A stretch of DNA of 30,418 bases from JAKAXS01 sp041940525 (lineage in GTDB: Bacteria > Pseudomonadota > Alphaproteobacteria > Rhizobiales > Hyphomicrobiaceae), in NCBI GenBank assembly GCA_041940525.1, contig JBGTSB010000039.1:1-30418 (forward strand), written 5' to 3'. Position numbers and translations under genes: made by a program. A model generated the notes under the pieces. That model ran no database searches and was not told the origin of the DNA. It saw nothing but the letters and a program-made list of their open reading frames with translations. The first letter of the stretch is position 1. The number at the start of each line of letters is the position of its first letter. Positions 1 through 5,900 of this stretch are shown one piece after another.

Positions 1-663
1 CAACAACAAGCAGGCCTTAATAATCTGCACCCACGTCGTCGCAACCATACCGCCGAAGGCGACGTAAACGGTCATCAAGGTCCCAACCGCGATCACCGCG
101 ATCAGGTAATCCAAACCGAACAACAACTCGATCAGCTTCCCCGCTCCGACCATCTGAGCAATCAGATAGAACGCAACAACGACGAGCGAGCCCAGCGCCG
201 ACACAGTGCGAATGGGTGCGGCCTCAAAGCGGTAAGCAGCCACATCCGCGAACGTGAAGCGCCCAAGGTTGCGCAGGCGTTCCGCGATCAGGAACATCAC
301 GATCGGCCAGCCAACAAGGAAGCCAATCGAGTAAATCAGCCCATCAAACCCAGCGGCGAAGACCAGACCCGAAATACCCAGGAATGATGCCGCCGACATG
401 TAGTCTCCGGAAATCGCCAGCCCGTTTTGAAACCCGGTGATACCGCCACCCGCGGCATAAAAATCAGACGCGGACTTCGCCCGCCCCGAAGCCCACTTAG
501 TAATGCCAAGGGTCGCCAAGACGAACGCCAAGAACATAACGATTGCCGCGATGTTCAGCGGCTGGCGCTCCCCGCCTTCCAAGGCAGGAGCAGCCAAAAC
601 AGGCGCGGCGGCGGCCGTGAGCGCAAGAGCGGCCGCGGCAAAAAACAGATGTGATTTTTTCAT
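1..663 (-). CDS. actP: ActP-type cation/acetate symporter (N-terminal part)
   Basis: Sodium:solute symporter family (SSS) protein that would import acetate or similar short-chain monocarboxylates with a cation across the inner membrane. My own reading of the minus strand gives about 221 residues from ATG at 663 with no stop before the window edge, so the C-terminal half or more lies outside. The N-terminus has a hydrophobic leader (MKKSHLFFAAAALAL, cleavage-like AAPVLA-AP) and then membrane spans. The stretch SDFYAAGGGITGFQNGLAI followed by GDYMSAASFLGISG is the typical ActP start of the transport core. The start codon overlaps the stop of the DUF485 gene in an ATGA arrangement, the normal yjcH-actP order, which implies translational coupling. 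No acs gene is seen. Family assignment is firm; acetate as the substrate is inferred from family and context. Confidence 0.93.
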   Translation of the reverse strand, partial: MKKSHLFFAAAALALTAAAAPVLAAPALEGGERQPLNIAAIVMFLAFVLATLGITKWASGRAKSASDFYAAGGGITGFQNGLAISGDYMSAASFLGISGLVFAAGFDGLIYSIGFLVGWPIVMFLIAERLRNLGRFTFADVAAYRFEAAPIRTVSALGSLVVVAFYLIAQMVGAGKLIELLFGLDYLIAVIAVGTLMTVYVAFGGMVATTWVQIIKACLLL

Positions 664-968
664 TTGTGGCGCTCTAGCAGATTATGAGTGAGGGCATCGT
701 ATTTGGTATTCGCACGGCGCACGTAGATGCCCGTCAACAAGAAGGCGCCCACGATGACGCCTATGCCCAGAGGAATGCCGACTGTCGTCACGCCGCCAGA
801 CAGGGATTGACCTAGAACGTGAGGAGCAAACGCGATCAGAAGCACGAAGCCGAAATAAATCACGAATGTCAGAAGCGTGAGAATGATCGAAAAGCGCGTG
901 CGTGACTGCACGAGTTCTTGAAATTCCGGATCATTCTTGATCGCGTCAAGGCGCGCGTCTTGCTCCAT
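660..968 (-). CDS. DUF485 membrane protein (YjcH-like)
   Basis: A 102-residue small inner-membrane protein of the DUF485 family, usually found directly upstream of actP. It has a soluble N-terminus (DAIKNDPEFQELVQSRTRF, the family hallmark), a first membrane span (about FSIILTLLTFVIYFGFVLL), a second span (VGIPLGIGVIVGAFLLTGIYV) and a basic tail. I chose ATG at 968 because GGGGGAG lies nine bases before it; a GTG at 986 is possible but has no such site. The gene overlaps actP by four bases (ATGA). Its molecular role is not established; it is thought to accompany the symporter. Confidence 0.9.
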   Translation of the reverse strand: MEQDARLDAIKNDPEFQELVQSRTRFSIILTLLTFVIYFGFVLLIAFAPHVLGQSLSGGVTTVGIPLGIGVIVGAFLLTGIYVRRANTKYDALTHNLLERHK

Positions 969-1224
969 GCGGCAGTGCTCCCCCACGTAATTTTTGCCGC
1001 CACAGTAGAGGCGCGGGCGGGTGCGTCAAGTTGGCTAATGGGCCAAACCGCCGTTTCCAAACCAGCGATTCGAGCACGCAAATCACGGATTGCGGCCGCC
1101 AAATCAGCCAAACGAACAAAAGTTGGGATCAAGCGGTTGCGGCGCAGCACAAACGTGGCCGCAACCGCACATGCCATTGGCTGGCCTTAACGCAAACGGT
1201 ATTCTGCAGCGCGTCCAGGCAACG

Positions 1225-1252
1225 AAAAAGGCTGCCAAATTATTGGGCAGCC
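1225..1252 (-). terminator. Orphan intrinsic terminator on the minus strand
   Basis: Read on the minus strand, a perfect 7-bp stem (GGCTGCC at 1252-1246 with GGCAGCC at 1236-1230) encloses a nine-base A/T-rich loop and is followed at once by TTTTT (1229-1225). This is a textbook Rho-independent terminator. No minus-strand protein gene ends before it, and it is about 260 bases upstream of the DUF485 gene, so it probably ends a short noncoding transcript. Confidence 0.7.
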
Positions 1253-1400
1253 AGCCGAAGTGTCCCAGGCAGGAAAGACACAGCACGCCGTGGCCGGATT
1301 GCCGGCAACACGCGTTGTATACCTGTATCCGCTCAAACGTGCGTGTACATCCCCGCAACGCAAAATTCTTTTCGCTTGGCACCCGAGAATTTTCCACTCT
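1226..1400 (-). ncRNA. Candidate small RNA ending at the orphan terminator
   Basis: The only evidence is structural. The minus-strand sequence leading into the terminator forms a compact stem-loop around 1283-1321, capped by GCCGG-CAAT-CCGGC and extended by further pairing with wobbles between flanking ACAACGCGT and GGCGTGCTGT stretches. No ORF with a ribosome binding site fits inside. I could not find a clear promoter, so the 5' end near 1400 is a guess. I do not recognise it as a known alphaproteobacterial RNA such as 6S, ffs or ssrA. Confidence 0.35.
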
Positions 1401-1456
1401 AAATTCTGTTTACCAAGGACCGGTTCGCGCTGGCCCTGGCAAGAAATGGAGAAGCT

Positions 1457-1543
1457 ATGATGCATTTTGCGAAACAGCTAAACGTTGTTGGTACGCTGCT
1501 GTCACTAGGCTTCCTAGCTGCAATTGTTTTCGGCATGCTTTGA
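1457..1543 (+). CDS. Candidate 28-residue single-span membrane peptide
   Basis: A very short reading frame starts with tandem ATG codons (1457, 1460), preceded by a GGAGAAG-type ribosome binding site (AATGGAGAAGCT). It encodes a short basic N-terminus (MMHFAKQLN) followed by a hydrophobic helix (VVGTLLSLGFLAAIVFGML) and a TGA stop. The length and charge pattern fit a single-span inner-membrane peptide with the N-terminus inside. An intrinsic terminator lies about 55 bases downstream (1600-1624), so a complete short transcription unit is plausible. I know of similar unnamed short peptides in Hyphomicrobiales but cannot confirm homology here. Function unknown. Confidence 0.5.
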   Translation: MMHFAKQLNVVGTLLSLGFLAAIVFGML

Positions 1544-1599
1544 TTAGGTCTTGAGGAAACGTCCCGCTTCCTGTGAGGAGCTGGATAGGAAAATTGAGT

Positions 1600-1624
1600 A
1601 AGGCGCGGCAGCAGACCGCGCCTT
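1600..1624. terminator. Intrinsic terminator between the short ORF and DUF1491 gene
   Basis: Perfect 9-bp inverted repeat AAGGCGCGG (1600-1608) and CCGCGCCTT (1616-1624) with a seven-base loop. On the plus strand it runs into TTTATGTTATTT, a moderate U-tract. It lies between two convergent genes, so it may end transcripts from both sides. The minus-strand gene's stop codon (1624-1626) abuts the arm. Confidence 0.6.
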
Positions 1625-2001
1625 TATGTTATTTCAGGCCAGGAGCGCGGGCCGGCGGCAAGCCAGTCATCAAGGAAGTGCCGGCCTTCCCGGTCTTCGA
1701 TTTCTACAATCCAGATATCCGGGTCAAATTCGAACTCCCGCGCCAAACGGGCGTCCACATCCTGGTCCGGCATCGCAGCCTTGCCTACCGCCCCATGCGA
1801 TACCCACGTCCGGTCGCTGCTCGCGCCATCCATCCCCGCCGGCGCAGGACCGAAAAGCAGCGATGTTCCGTCAAGCTTGTTAACCCGGATGAAGATGGCT
1901 CCGGCGTGGTCATCGCCATGGCGAACCACGGCAGCGGCAACGCCCTCGCCCGCGCAACGGCGCACATACGCTTTGACCCAAATATCAGCTTTGAGGCGCA
2001 T
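1624..2001 (-). CDS. DUF1491 family protein
   Basis: A 125-residue soluble protein matching the DUF1491 pattern typical of Alphaproteobacteria: an N-terminal MRLKADIWVKAYVRRC, a central AGAIFIRVNKLDGT block, then LFGPAPAG and a C-terminal DPDIWIVEIEDREGRHF. The length is as expected for the family. It follows the PG-binding gene on the same strand with a gap of about 48 bases, so the two probably share a transcript. No catalytic motif or membrane segment is visible. The function of the family is unknown. Confidence 0.85.
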   Translation of the reverse strand: MRLKADIWVKAYVRRCAGEGVAAAVVRHGDDHAGAIFIRVNKLDGTSLLFGPAPAGMDGASSDRTWVSHGAVGKAAMPDQDVDARLAREFEFDPDIWIVEIEDREGRHFLDDWLAAGPRSWPEIT

Positions 2002-2049
2002 TCAGACATTCCATCAGGACTGGTGCGACGGACCGGCTCGCGATCGGCG

Positions 2050-2733
2050 TCAACGCGCCTCGGCCGTCTGCTGTCTTGCCACACGCTCCAGCCGTTCCAC
2101 AAGGCGCCCGGAAACGCGCCCCGTCTCCTTCATGCCATTGGCACTCTCAAAGGCGCGGATAGCATCCCGCGTCGCACTGTTGAGAGTCCCGTCAGCGCTC
2201 ACCGCGCTGCCGCCAGCTTGCTGTAGTGACTGTTGCACCTTGCGGATCACATCCCGCGCCCTTGCCGATGGCGGCGCATCCGCTGATGCTTCATGCTGAC
2301 TGGCGCCCAATAGCAAATGATGCAGAAGTTGTTGGCTGGCTTCGGCCGTCAAGCGCATGCCATTGTCGGCCTCAAACGCCAAGATCGCAGCGCGCGACTT
2401 CAGGTCCAACCCAGCTGACCCACCACTAGTACTCACTGCATAGCCGCGTGTCTTAAGCTCAAGCTTGATCGCCGCGACCAAGTCAGCATCCGCCTCAGCC
2501 GCAGGAGGCGCCAAATGGGCCGCTGTTTCTGCAGCCTGAGCCTCCTTGGCCGGCGCGTTTAGAATTTTAAGCTTGGGAGCAGCATCCTTTGCCGCGGTCT
2601 GCTGAGCCGTCGTGGGATCCGCATACCAGGACACAGGTTTTTCTGGAGCGCCGCCGATCGACAGTTTCGCTGCCAAGGCACCACTCATGGCGAGAAATAC
2701 CAGCAGACAAAGCCTGAAGCTGCGGGGCGACAT
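2050..2733 (-). CDS. Exported protein with two peptidoglycan-binding-like repeats
   Basis: A 227-residue protein with an N-terminal signal or anchor sequence (MSPRSFRLCLLVFLAMSGALAA), an alanine/proline-rich linker (about residues 40-80), and two copies of a PG_binding_1-like helical repeat. Repeat one spans about 84-140 (LVAAIKLELKTRGYAV to AILAFEADNGM) and repeat two about 155-220 (VIRKVQQSLQQAGG to AIRAFESANGM). ATG at 2733 is preferred over upstream frame extensions because GGAG lies ten bases before it and the signal peptide begins there. The protein probably acts in the periplasm on or near peptidoglycan; no enzymatic domain is visible. It is divergent from sufE and upstream of the DUF1491 gene. 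Confidence 0.8.
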   Translation of the reverse strand: MSPRSFRLCLLVFLAMSGALAAKLSIGGAPEKPVSWYADPTTAQQTAAKDAAPKLKILNAPAKEAQAAETAAHLAPPAAEADADLVAAIKLELKTRGYAVSTSGGSAGLDLKSRAAILAFEADNGMRLTAEASQQLLHHLLLGASQHEASADAPPSARARDVIRKVQQSLQQAGGSAVSADGTLNSATRDAIRAFESANGMKETGRVSGRLVERLERVARQQTAEAR

Positions 2734-2877
2734 TTCGACAAGACTCCAACTCACACGTGAGCCGGGATTATCCGGGACGGCCCTTAACGTATTCCTAACC
2801 CGTTGCACGCTTGCACAGCCGCCCTCAGGGCGCATATGAGTTAAGAGATAAGACCTCAACAATCAGACGGCCAGCGC

Positions 2878-3312
2878 ATGTCATTGGACGAAATCCGGGA
2901 AAACTTCGCACTTCTCGACGACTGGGAAGACCGCTACCGGTACCTCATAGAAATGGGCAAAGCCCTCGAACCGCTGGACAGCCACGCCAAGGTGGAGGCC
3001 AACAAGGTGCGCGGCTGCGCTAGCCAGGTATGGCTTCTGACAAACGTGAGCAAAGGCTCGAACGGAGCAGGCCCCGTGCTCACCTTCCGTGGGGACAGCG
3101 ACGCGTTGATTGTCCGGGGCCTGATCGCGGTACTATTTGCAATGTACAATGGCCTGCCTGCCAGCAAGATCCTGGATGTCGACGCCGGTAAGGAGTTCTC
3201 ATCCCTCGGCTTGCAGGAACATCTGACGCCACAACGCTCCAACGGTTTCGCGTCGATGGTCGAGCGGATCCGCACTGATGCCAAGGCTGCGATGTCGGCC
3301 GCGCCGACTTAA
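2878..3312 (+). CDS. sufE: SufE family cysteine desulfurization protein
   Basis: A 144-residue cytosolic SufE, which accepts persulfide sulfur from the cysteine desulfurase SufS and passes it on for Fe-S cluster assembly. The sequence shows the whole family pattern: LDDWEDRYRYLIEMGKALEP near the start, the sulfur-accepting Cys47 in KVRGCASQVW, then a glycine/leucine-rich core (RGLIAVLFAMYNG) and a C-terminal LTPQRSNGFASMVERI. Length matches the family. It stands alone here, away from a suf operon, which is common in Hyphomicrobiales. A possible terminator (3557-3584) lies beyond the convergent small gene. Confidence 0.95.
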   Translation: MSLDEIRENFALLDDWEDRYRYLIEMGKALEPLDSHAKVEANKVRGCASQVWLLTNVSKGSNGAGPVLTFRGDSDALIVRGLIAVLFAMYNGLPASKILDVDAGKEFSSLGLQEHLTPQRSNGFASMVERIRTDAKAAMSAAPT

Positions 3313-3336
3313 GCCGGACTAAGGCCTCCTCTCGGC

Positions 3337-3543
3337 TCAATTCCTGGACTGCACCTTGCCCTTACCGTCCAAAGCGCCACGGCCCCGCCAGACTTGAACT
3401 GCGGCAAGGCGTGTCTCAAGTTCACCCAGCCACTCGGCCTCGCGCTTACTGACGATATCTGTCGGCAAGTCTTCCGGACGGACCCTTACGGCGTTGGCCA
3501 GCCGCTTGCCCGACGGTGAAGTTATCGGCGAATTGGTGCTCAT
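3337..3543 (-). CDS. Small protein of unknown function (68 aa)
   Basis: A 68-residue basic soluble protein that I do not recognise. It begins MSTNSPITSPSGKRLANAVRVRPEDLP and has a charged helix-like middle (SKREAEWLGELETRLAAVQVW). GAGG lies five bases before the ATG, a good ribosome binding site, and codon use resembles its neighbours, which together favour a real gene. It is convergent with sufE (gap 24 bases), and its ribosome binding site is immediately preceded by a hairpin that on the other strand looks like the sufE terminator. No domain, membrane span or signal is seen. Confidence 0.55.
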   Translation of the reverse strand: MSTNSPITSPSGKRLANAVRVRPEDLPTDIVSKREAEWLGELETRLAAVQVWRGRGALDGKGKVQSRN

Positions 3544-3556
3544 CGTTTCCTCTTTG

Positions 3557-3584
3557 GCCCGGCGATTTACCGCCTGGCTTTTTT
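3557..3584 (+). terminator. Possible intrinsic terminator for sufE
   Basis: On the plus strand GCC-c-GGCG (3557-3564), loop ATTTAC, CGCC-t-GGC (3571-3578) forms a seven-pair stem with one mismatch, followed by TTTTTT (3579-3584). If used, the sufE transcript reads through the whole opposite-strand 68-residue gene before ending. The same palindrome sits in the 5' leader of that gene. Confidence 0.5.
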
Positions 3585-3710
3585 ATCTGCCGGACTGCAC
3601 ACACCGGCCCATTTGCTGCGCATGCAGTGCCAGCCGCCCGTGTCAGGACTGTGACGAGGGACTTATATTTATTTTGATAAAATAGGCTCTTAGCGAAATC
3701 TCAGGTTTGC

Positions 3711-4256
3711 TTAAGACTCTGGCGGCAGCTCAATAACCGGCCGGTAGTCCCGAGCACCCCAGTGCTGCACGCCGCTCGCAGCTCCCCGGCTTTCCTCATC
3801 AAGCCGGTAGTGCCTGGCCAAACGCGTCAGCGCCAGCCTCAAGACCACCTTGCCAGTCCGTTGAGGCCACTCAGCCTTGCGCTCGGCCTCTTCCAATCCC
3901 TTCAAGTAGCAACAGACATCAACAAGCACACCCGAAAGCTCGGGCCCAACGGCAGCAAGCGCCCGGTTGACCCGTTCGCGCGCGGCGATCGCGCTATCGG
4001 CCAGCTCGACCCCGGTTCCGGGCGCGGCGCGCTTCGCGCCTCGCGAGACCGGCGCGCCGTCATAGCTTGCTGTCACCCGCGGCGTAAGCAAAGCGAACGT
4101 ATAGTCTGCGCGAAGCTGTTCACCGGCCCTGAATTGGGCATCCGATATCAATGGTACACCAGCCTTGTCACGCCGCCGCGCCAGCCAGGCCAGCGGGCTC
4201 TCCTCGCGATCTTGACTATTCTGGCCAGCCGCCCGTTTACGCGATCGCATGACCAT
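3711..4256 (-). CDS. DUF6456 domain protein
   Basis: A 181-residue basic protein with the DUF6456 domain found in Hyphomicrobiales regulators. The N-terminus is basic (MVMRSRKRAAG), followed by ESPLAWLARRRDKAG and LISDAQFRAGEQLRADYTFALLTPRVTASYD, then a C-terminal conserved block (LVDVCCYLKGLEEAERKAEWPQRTGKVVLRLALTRLARHY is split across about residues 112-150). The start at 4256 is supported by AAGGAG seven bases upstream. It overlaps the DnaA-like HTH gene by 20 bases, so the two are almost certainly co-translated and may form one functional unit. The function of the domain is not established; DNA binding or regulation is an inference from context and charge. Confidence 0.82.
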   Translation of the reverse strand: MVMRSRKRAAGQNSQDREESPLAWLARRRDKAGVPLISDAQFRAGEQLRADYTFALLTPRVTASYDGAPVSRGAKRAAPGTGVELADSAIAARERVNRALAAVGPELSGVLVDVCCYLKGLEEAERKAEWPQRTGKVVLRLALTRLARHYRLDEESRGAASGVQHWGARDYRPVIELPPES

Positions 4257-4638
4257 GGTGCACTCCTTCGATATTGAATGATTGACTGTCCCGCTGCGCC
4301 ATAACGGGCATGGTCCACTCTAGAAGCTCCACGATCCGGTCAAAGCTGGGATCGTCGCGCCGGGATTCGATCAGCCGGCAAGCATGGGCAACCGTCGTCC
4401 GATCCCTGTGAAAGCGCTCGCCAATCTCCGTCAGCGTTTGCCCGGCCACCACATGCGACAGGTACATCGCAAGTTGCCGGGCCAAGGCCACGCCAGCTCG
4501 TCCGCGCGTCTGCTGGAGAAGGTCACCAGGCTGCAGCGAAAAGACTTGAGAAACGACGGCTATGGAAACGTCCGTCTGACTGAAGATCTGGCGACCTTTG
4601 CACCGATAGTCTTGCTGACTGGCTAAGCAATTCATCAT
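4237..4638 (-). CDS. HTH protein resembling DnaA domain IV
   Basis: A protein of about 133 residues whose central part resembles the C-terminal DNA-binding domain of DnaA. The block ARQLAMYLSHVVAGQTLTEI is followed by GERFHRDRTTVAHACRLIE, closely matching the DnaA signature (GRDHTTVxHAxxxI), where this region contacts the DnaA box. There is no AAA+ ATPase domain, so it cannot be a replication initiator by itself. I prefer the ATG at 4638 because GAGAGGA lies nine bases upstream; an ATG at 4647 is right next to that site. It overlaps the downstream DUF6456 gene. A role as a transcription regulator, or as a competitor at DnaA boxes, is inference. Confidence 0.8.
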   Translation of the reverse strand: MMNCLASQQDYRCKGRQIFSQTDVSIAVVSQVFSLQPGDLLQQTRGRAGVALARQLAMYLSHVVAGQTLTEIGERFHRDRTTVAHACRLIESRRDDPSFDRIVELLEWTMPVMAQRDSQSFNIEGVHHGHAIA

Positions 4639-4754
4639 CACTCGCATTCCTCTCGCATGAGCCCTGAAACACTCATTTATTCAGCCTGCTGAGTGAAATG
4701 ATCGTACCGACGTTCAGCGCGAATTCGAAAGGCAAACTAGTTGAACAATGAACA

Positions 4755-4789
4755 GCGGGGATAACTCCGTAGTCGGATCTTATCCCCGC
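4755..4789. repeat. Strong inverted repeat in the leader of the 4839 gene
   Basis: A perfect 10-bp inverted repeat, GCGGGGATAA (4755-4764) and TTATCCCCGC (4780-4789). The spacer itself pairs (TCCG at 4766-4769 and CGGA at 4774-4777 around TAGT), giving a hairpin of about 14 pairs with a small internal loop. No U-tract follows on either side, so it is not a typical terminator. It could be a leader RNA structure or a dimeric protein-binding site between the two divergent genes. Confidence 0.7.
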
Positions 4790-4813
4790 CCGTACAACGC
4801 GAGCCGAAACTTT

Positions 4814-4837
4814 GGAAACCACACAAACGGGGTTTCC
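4814..4837 (+). promoter_or_regulatory. Inverted repeat abutting a start codon
   Basis: GGAAACC (4814-4820) and GGTTTCC (4831-4837) form a 7-bp inverted repeat with a ten-base loop. The right arm ends one base before ATG 4839 and covers the place where a ribosome binding site should be. In RNA this would restrict initiation unless opened, which suggests translational control of the small gene. Confidence 0.5.
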
Positions 4838-4838
4838 T

Positions 4839-5147
4839 ATGACGCGTCATAAACTTAGAAAGACGGCCCTCCCGGCCGCCACCAGCACCTACATGCGCCA
4901 GAAGGACCTGCCATCCTTGATACCGCTCTGGCCATGGGAGATCACGGACAACAGCCTCGCAGGACGCCTCAAGCTGCTGGCCACCTTGCGCAAGGCTCTG
5001 CGCGCCGAACGCTCGCGCGGACTGCGCGGACATTGGAGCTACGACCTCGCGCGCCATCGCGCCCTACTCGCCGCATACCGGCACGAAACAAAAGAAGCGG
5101 TGCTTGCTCATCGCAACCGCCGCTTCTTAAAGCCGTTTACAAGTTAG
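4839..5147 (+). CDS. Small conserved-looking protein (102 aa)
   Basis: A 102-residue basic soluble protein from ATG 4839 (MTRHKLRKTALPAATSTYMR). Its middle reads KDLPSLIPLWPWEITDN and RLKLLATLRKALRAERSRG, followed by HWSYDLARHRALLAAYRHE. The regular motif-like composition and its place beside mucR match a family of unnamed short proteins I associate with Hyphomicrobiales, but I cannot name a domain. An upstream in-frame TTG at 4812 is less likely. It is divergent from the DnaA-like HTH gene and convergent with mucR (gap about 9 bases). Two hairpins lie in its 5' leader, the second directly against the start codon. Function unknown. Confidence 0.65.
   Translation: MTRHKLRKTALPAATSTYMRQKDLPSLIPLWPWEITDNSLAGRLKLLATLRKALRAERSRGLRGHWSYDLARHRALLAAYRHETKEAVLAHRNRRFLKPFTS
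5088..5128 (-). terminator. Possible mucR terminator inside the convergent gene
   Basis: A perfect 9-bp inverted repeat, AAGAAGCGG (5092-5100) and CCGCTTCTT (5120-5128), with extra pairing inside the loop. Read on the minus strand, downstream of mucR, the hairpin ends in CTTCTTTTGTTT, a usable U-tract. It lies in the last codons of the convergent small gene, so the two 3' ends would overlap. Confidence 0.4.
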
Positions 5148-5156
5148 CTTGAGGAT

Positions 5157-5564
5157 TTACTTCTCGCGGCGGGTTCCAAGACCCATCTTTTTCGCGAGAT
5201 CCGAACGGGCACGTGCATAATTTGGCGCGACCATCGGATAGTCGTGCGGCAGCCCCCACTTCTCGCGATATTCTTCCGGAGACAAGTTGTAATGGGTCCG
5301 CAGGTGACGCTTCAGTGACTTAAACTTCTTACCATCTTCCAGACAGACGATGTGGTCTGGCATAACGGACTTCTTGATCGGCACACGTGGGCGCAGTTCC
5401 TCCCGCTCTGGCGACGCGGGATTGCCAGTAGCGCGAGATAAAGCTGCGTGGGTTTCATTGATGAGAGTAGGAATGTCATTCGCGCCGATCTCATTGTTAC
5501 TGACGTAAGCAGAAACAATCTTTGCGGTAAGCTCGACCAGTTCCGACTGTGCGCCACCTTCCAT
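5157..5564 (-). CDS. mucR: MucR/Ros family transcriptional regulator
   Basis: A 135-residue zinc-finger DNA-binding protein of the Ros/MucR family, global regulators in alphaproteobacteria that bind AT-rich promoters and control exopolysaccharide, motility and cell-cycle genes. The N-terminal half (LVELTAKIVSAYVSNNEIGANDIPTLI) is the oligomerisation region. The C-terminal half carries the finger CLEDGKKFKSLKRHLRTHY followed by LSPEEYREKWGLP. The zinc ligand pattern is Cys-x2-Asp-x9-His-x3-His, i.e. Asp in place of the second Cys, as in several MucR proteins. I prefer ATG at 5564 because AGAGGA lies eight bases upstream; ATG 5585 in frame has a poorer site. Family known; targets here are inferred. 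Confidence 0.95.
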   Translation of the reverse strand: MEGGAQSELVELTAKIVSAYVSNNEIGANDIPTLINETHAALSRATGNPASPEREELRPRVPIKKSVMPDHIVCLEDGKKFKSLKRHLRTHYNLSPEEYREKWGLPHDYPMVAPNYARARSDLAKKMGLGTRREK

Positions 5565-5900
5565 AGAGATAATCCTCTCTCCCATGATATCTAAGCAGCA
5601 TTTGGCCGATCAATTGTATTGCGTCAAGTCTAAACTGAAGGAGATCTCCAGCATCACAGAGACAATACAGCGCAGATTTGTTGATAGATTGGCGTTAGGG
5701 TTATCGCTGCTCGCCTCAAAGGGTAAAAAGCTGGCCTGAACTTCCAGTAATTTTACGAATACACTATTGTGGTGAATGCTGATAAATTTGTCGATGGTAC
5801 ATTTCGCATTCGCAGAGGATCGACCGGTTCAATCTGCTCTACCGCTACACTATGTGTTCCCACAGAGTAGCTGCAGCAAACCAAGTATTAGCGAGAAGTG
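5565..5900. other. Intergenic region between divergent mucR and msrB
   Basis: About 336 bases, more AT-rich than the flanking genes, with no convincing gene. It must hold both promoters. On the minus strand TTGACG (5627-5622) is a good -35 for mucR, but its matching -10 at 17 bases (CAAATG) is weak. MucR-type proteins often autoregulate through AT-rich sites, and the stretch 5740-5800 would suit that (inference). Near msrB there is an imperfect dyad at 5845-5870 (CTACACTATGTG, TTCC, CACAGAGTAG) that might be an operator. Confidence 0.5.

Larger units (their letters stand above)
969..1456. other. Noncoding region upstream of the DUF485-actP operon
   Basis: About 490 bases without a convincing protein gene. 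Open frames on both strands run through one another and none shows a good start site or recognisable protein. It should hold the promoter for the DUF485-actP operon in its left part and for the short plus-strand ORF in its right part. It also contains a minus-strand intrinsic terminator (1225-1252) that belongs to neither neighbour, and a structured stretch just upstream of it, entered separately as a candidate small RNA. A short dyad (GAATTT at 1387-1392, AAATTC at 1401-1406) sits near the right end and could be a regulator site. Confidence 0.6.

Noticed and set aside
969..1465. Several overlapping 90-150 residue frames on both strands
   Set aside because: They cross the orphan terminator, lack ribosome binding sites, and have composition typical of antisense GC-rich DNA.
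4812..4838. Upstream TTG start that would extend the 4839 gene by nine residues
   Set aside because: No ribosome binding site, and the added residues are encoded by the inverted repeat itself; ATG 4839 is simpler.
5815..5860. Stretch on the minus strand resembling tRNA pieces (GGTAGAGCAG and GGTCGATCC)
   Set aside because: The arms do not pair into an acceptor, anticodon and T-stem, and no CCA end is visible. Chance resemblance or a very decayed fragment.
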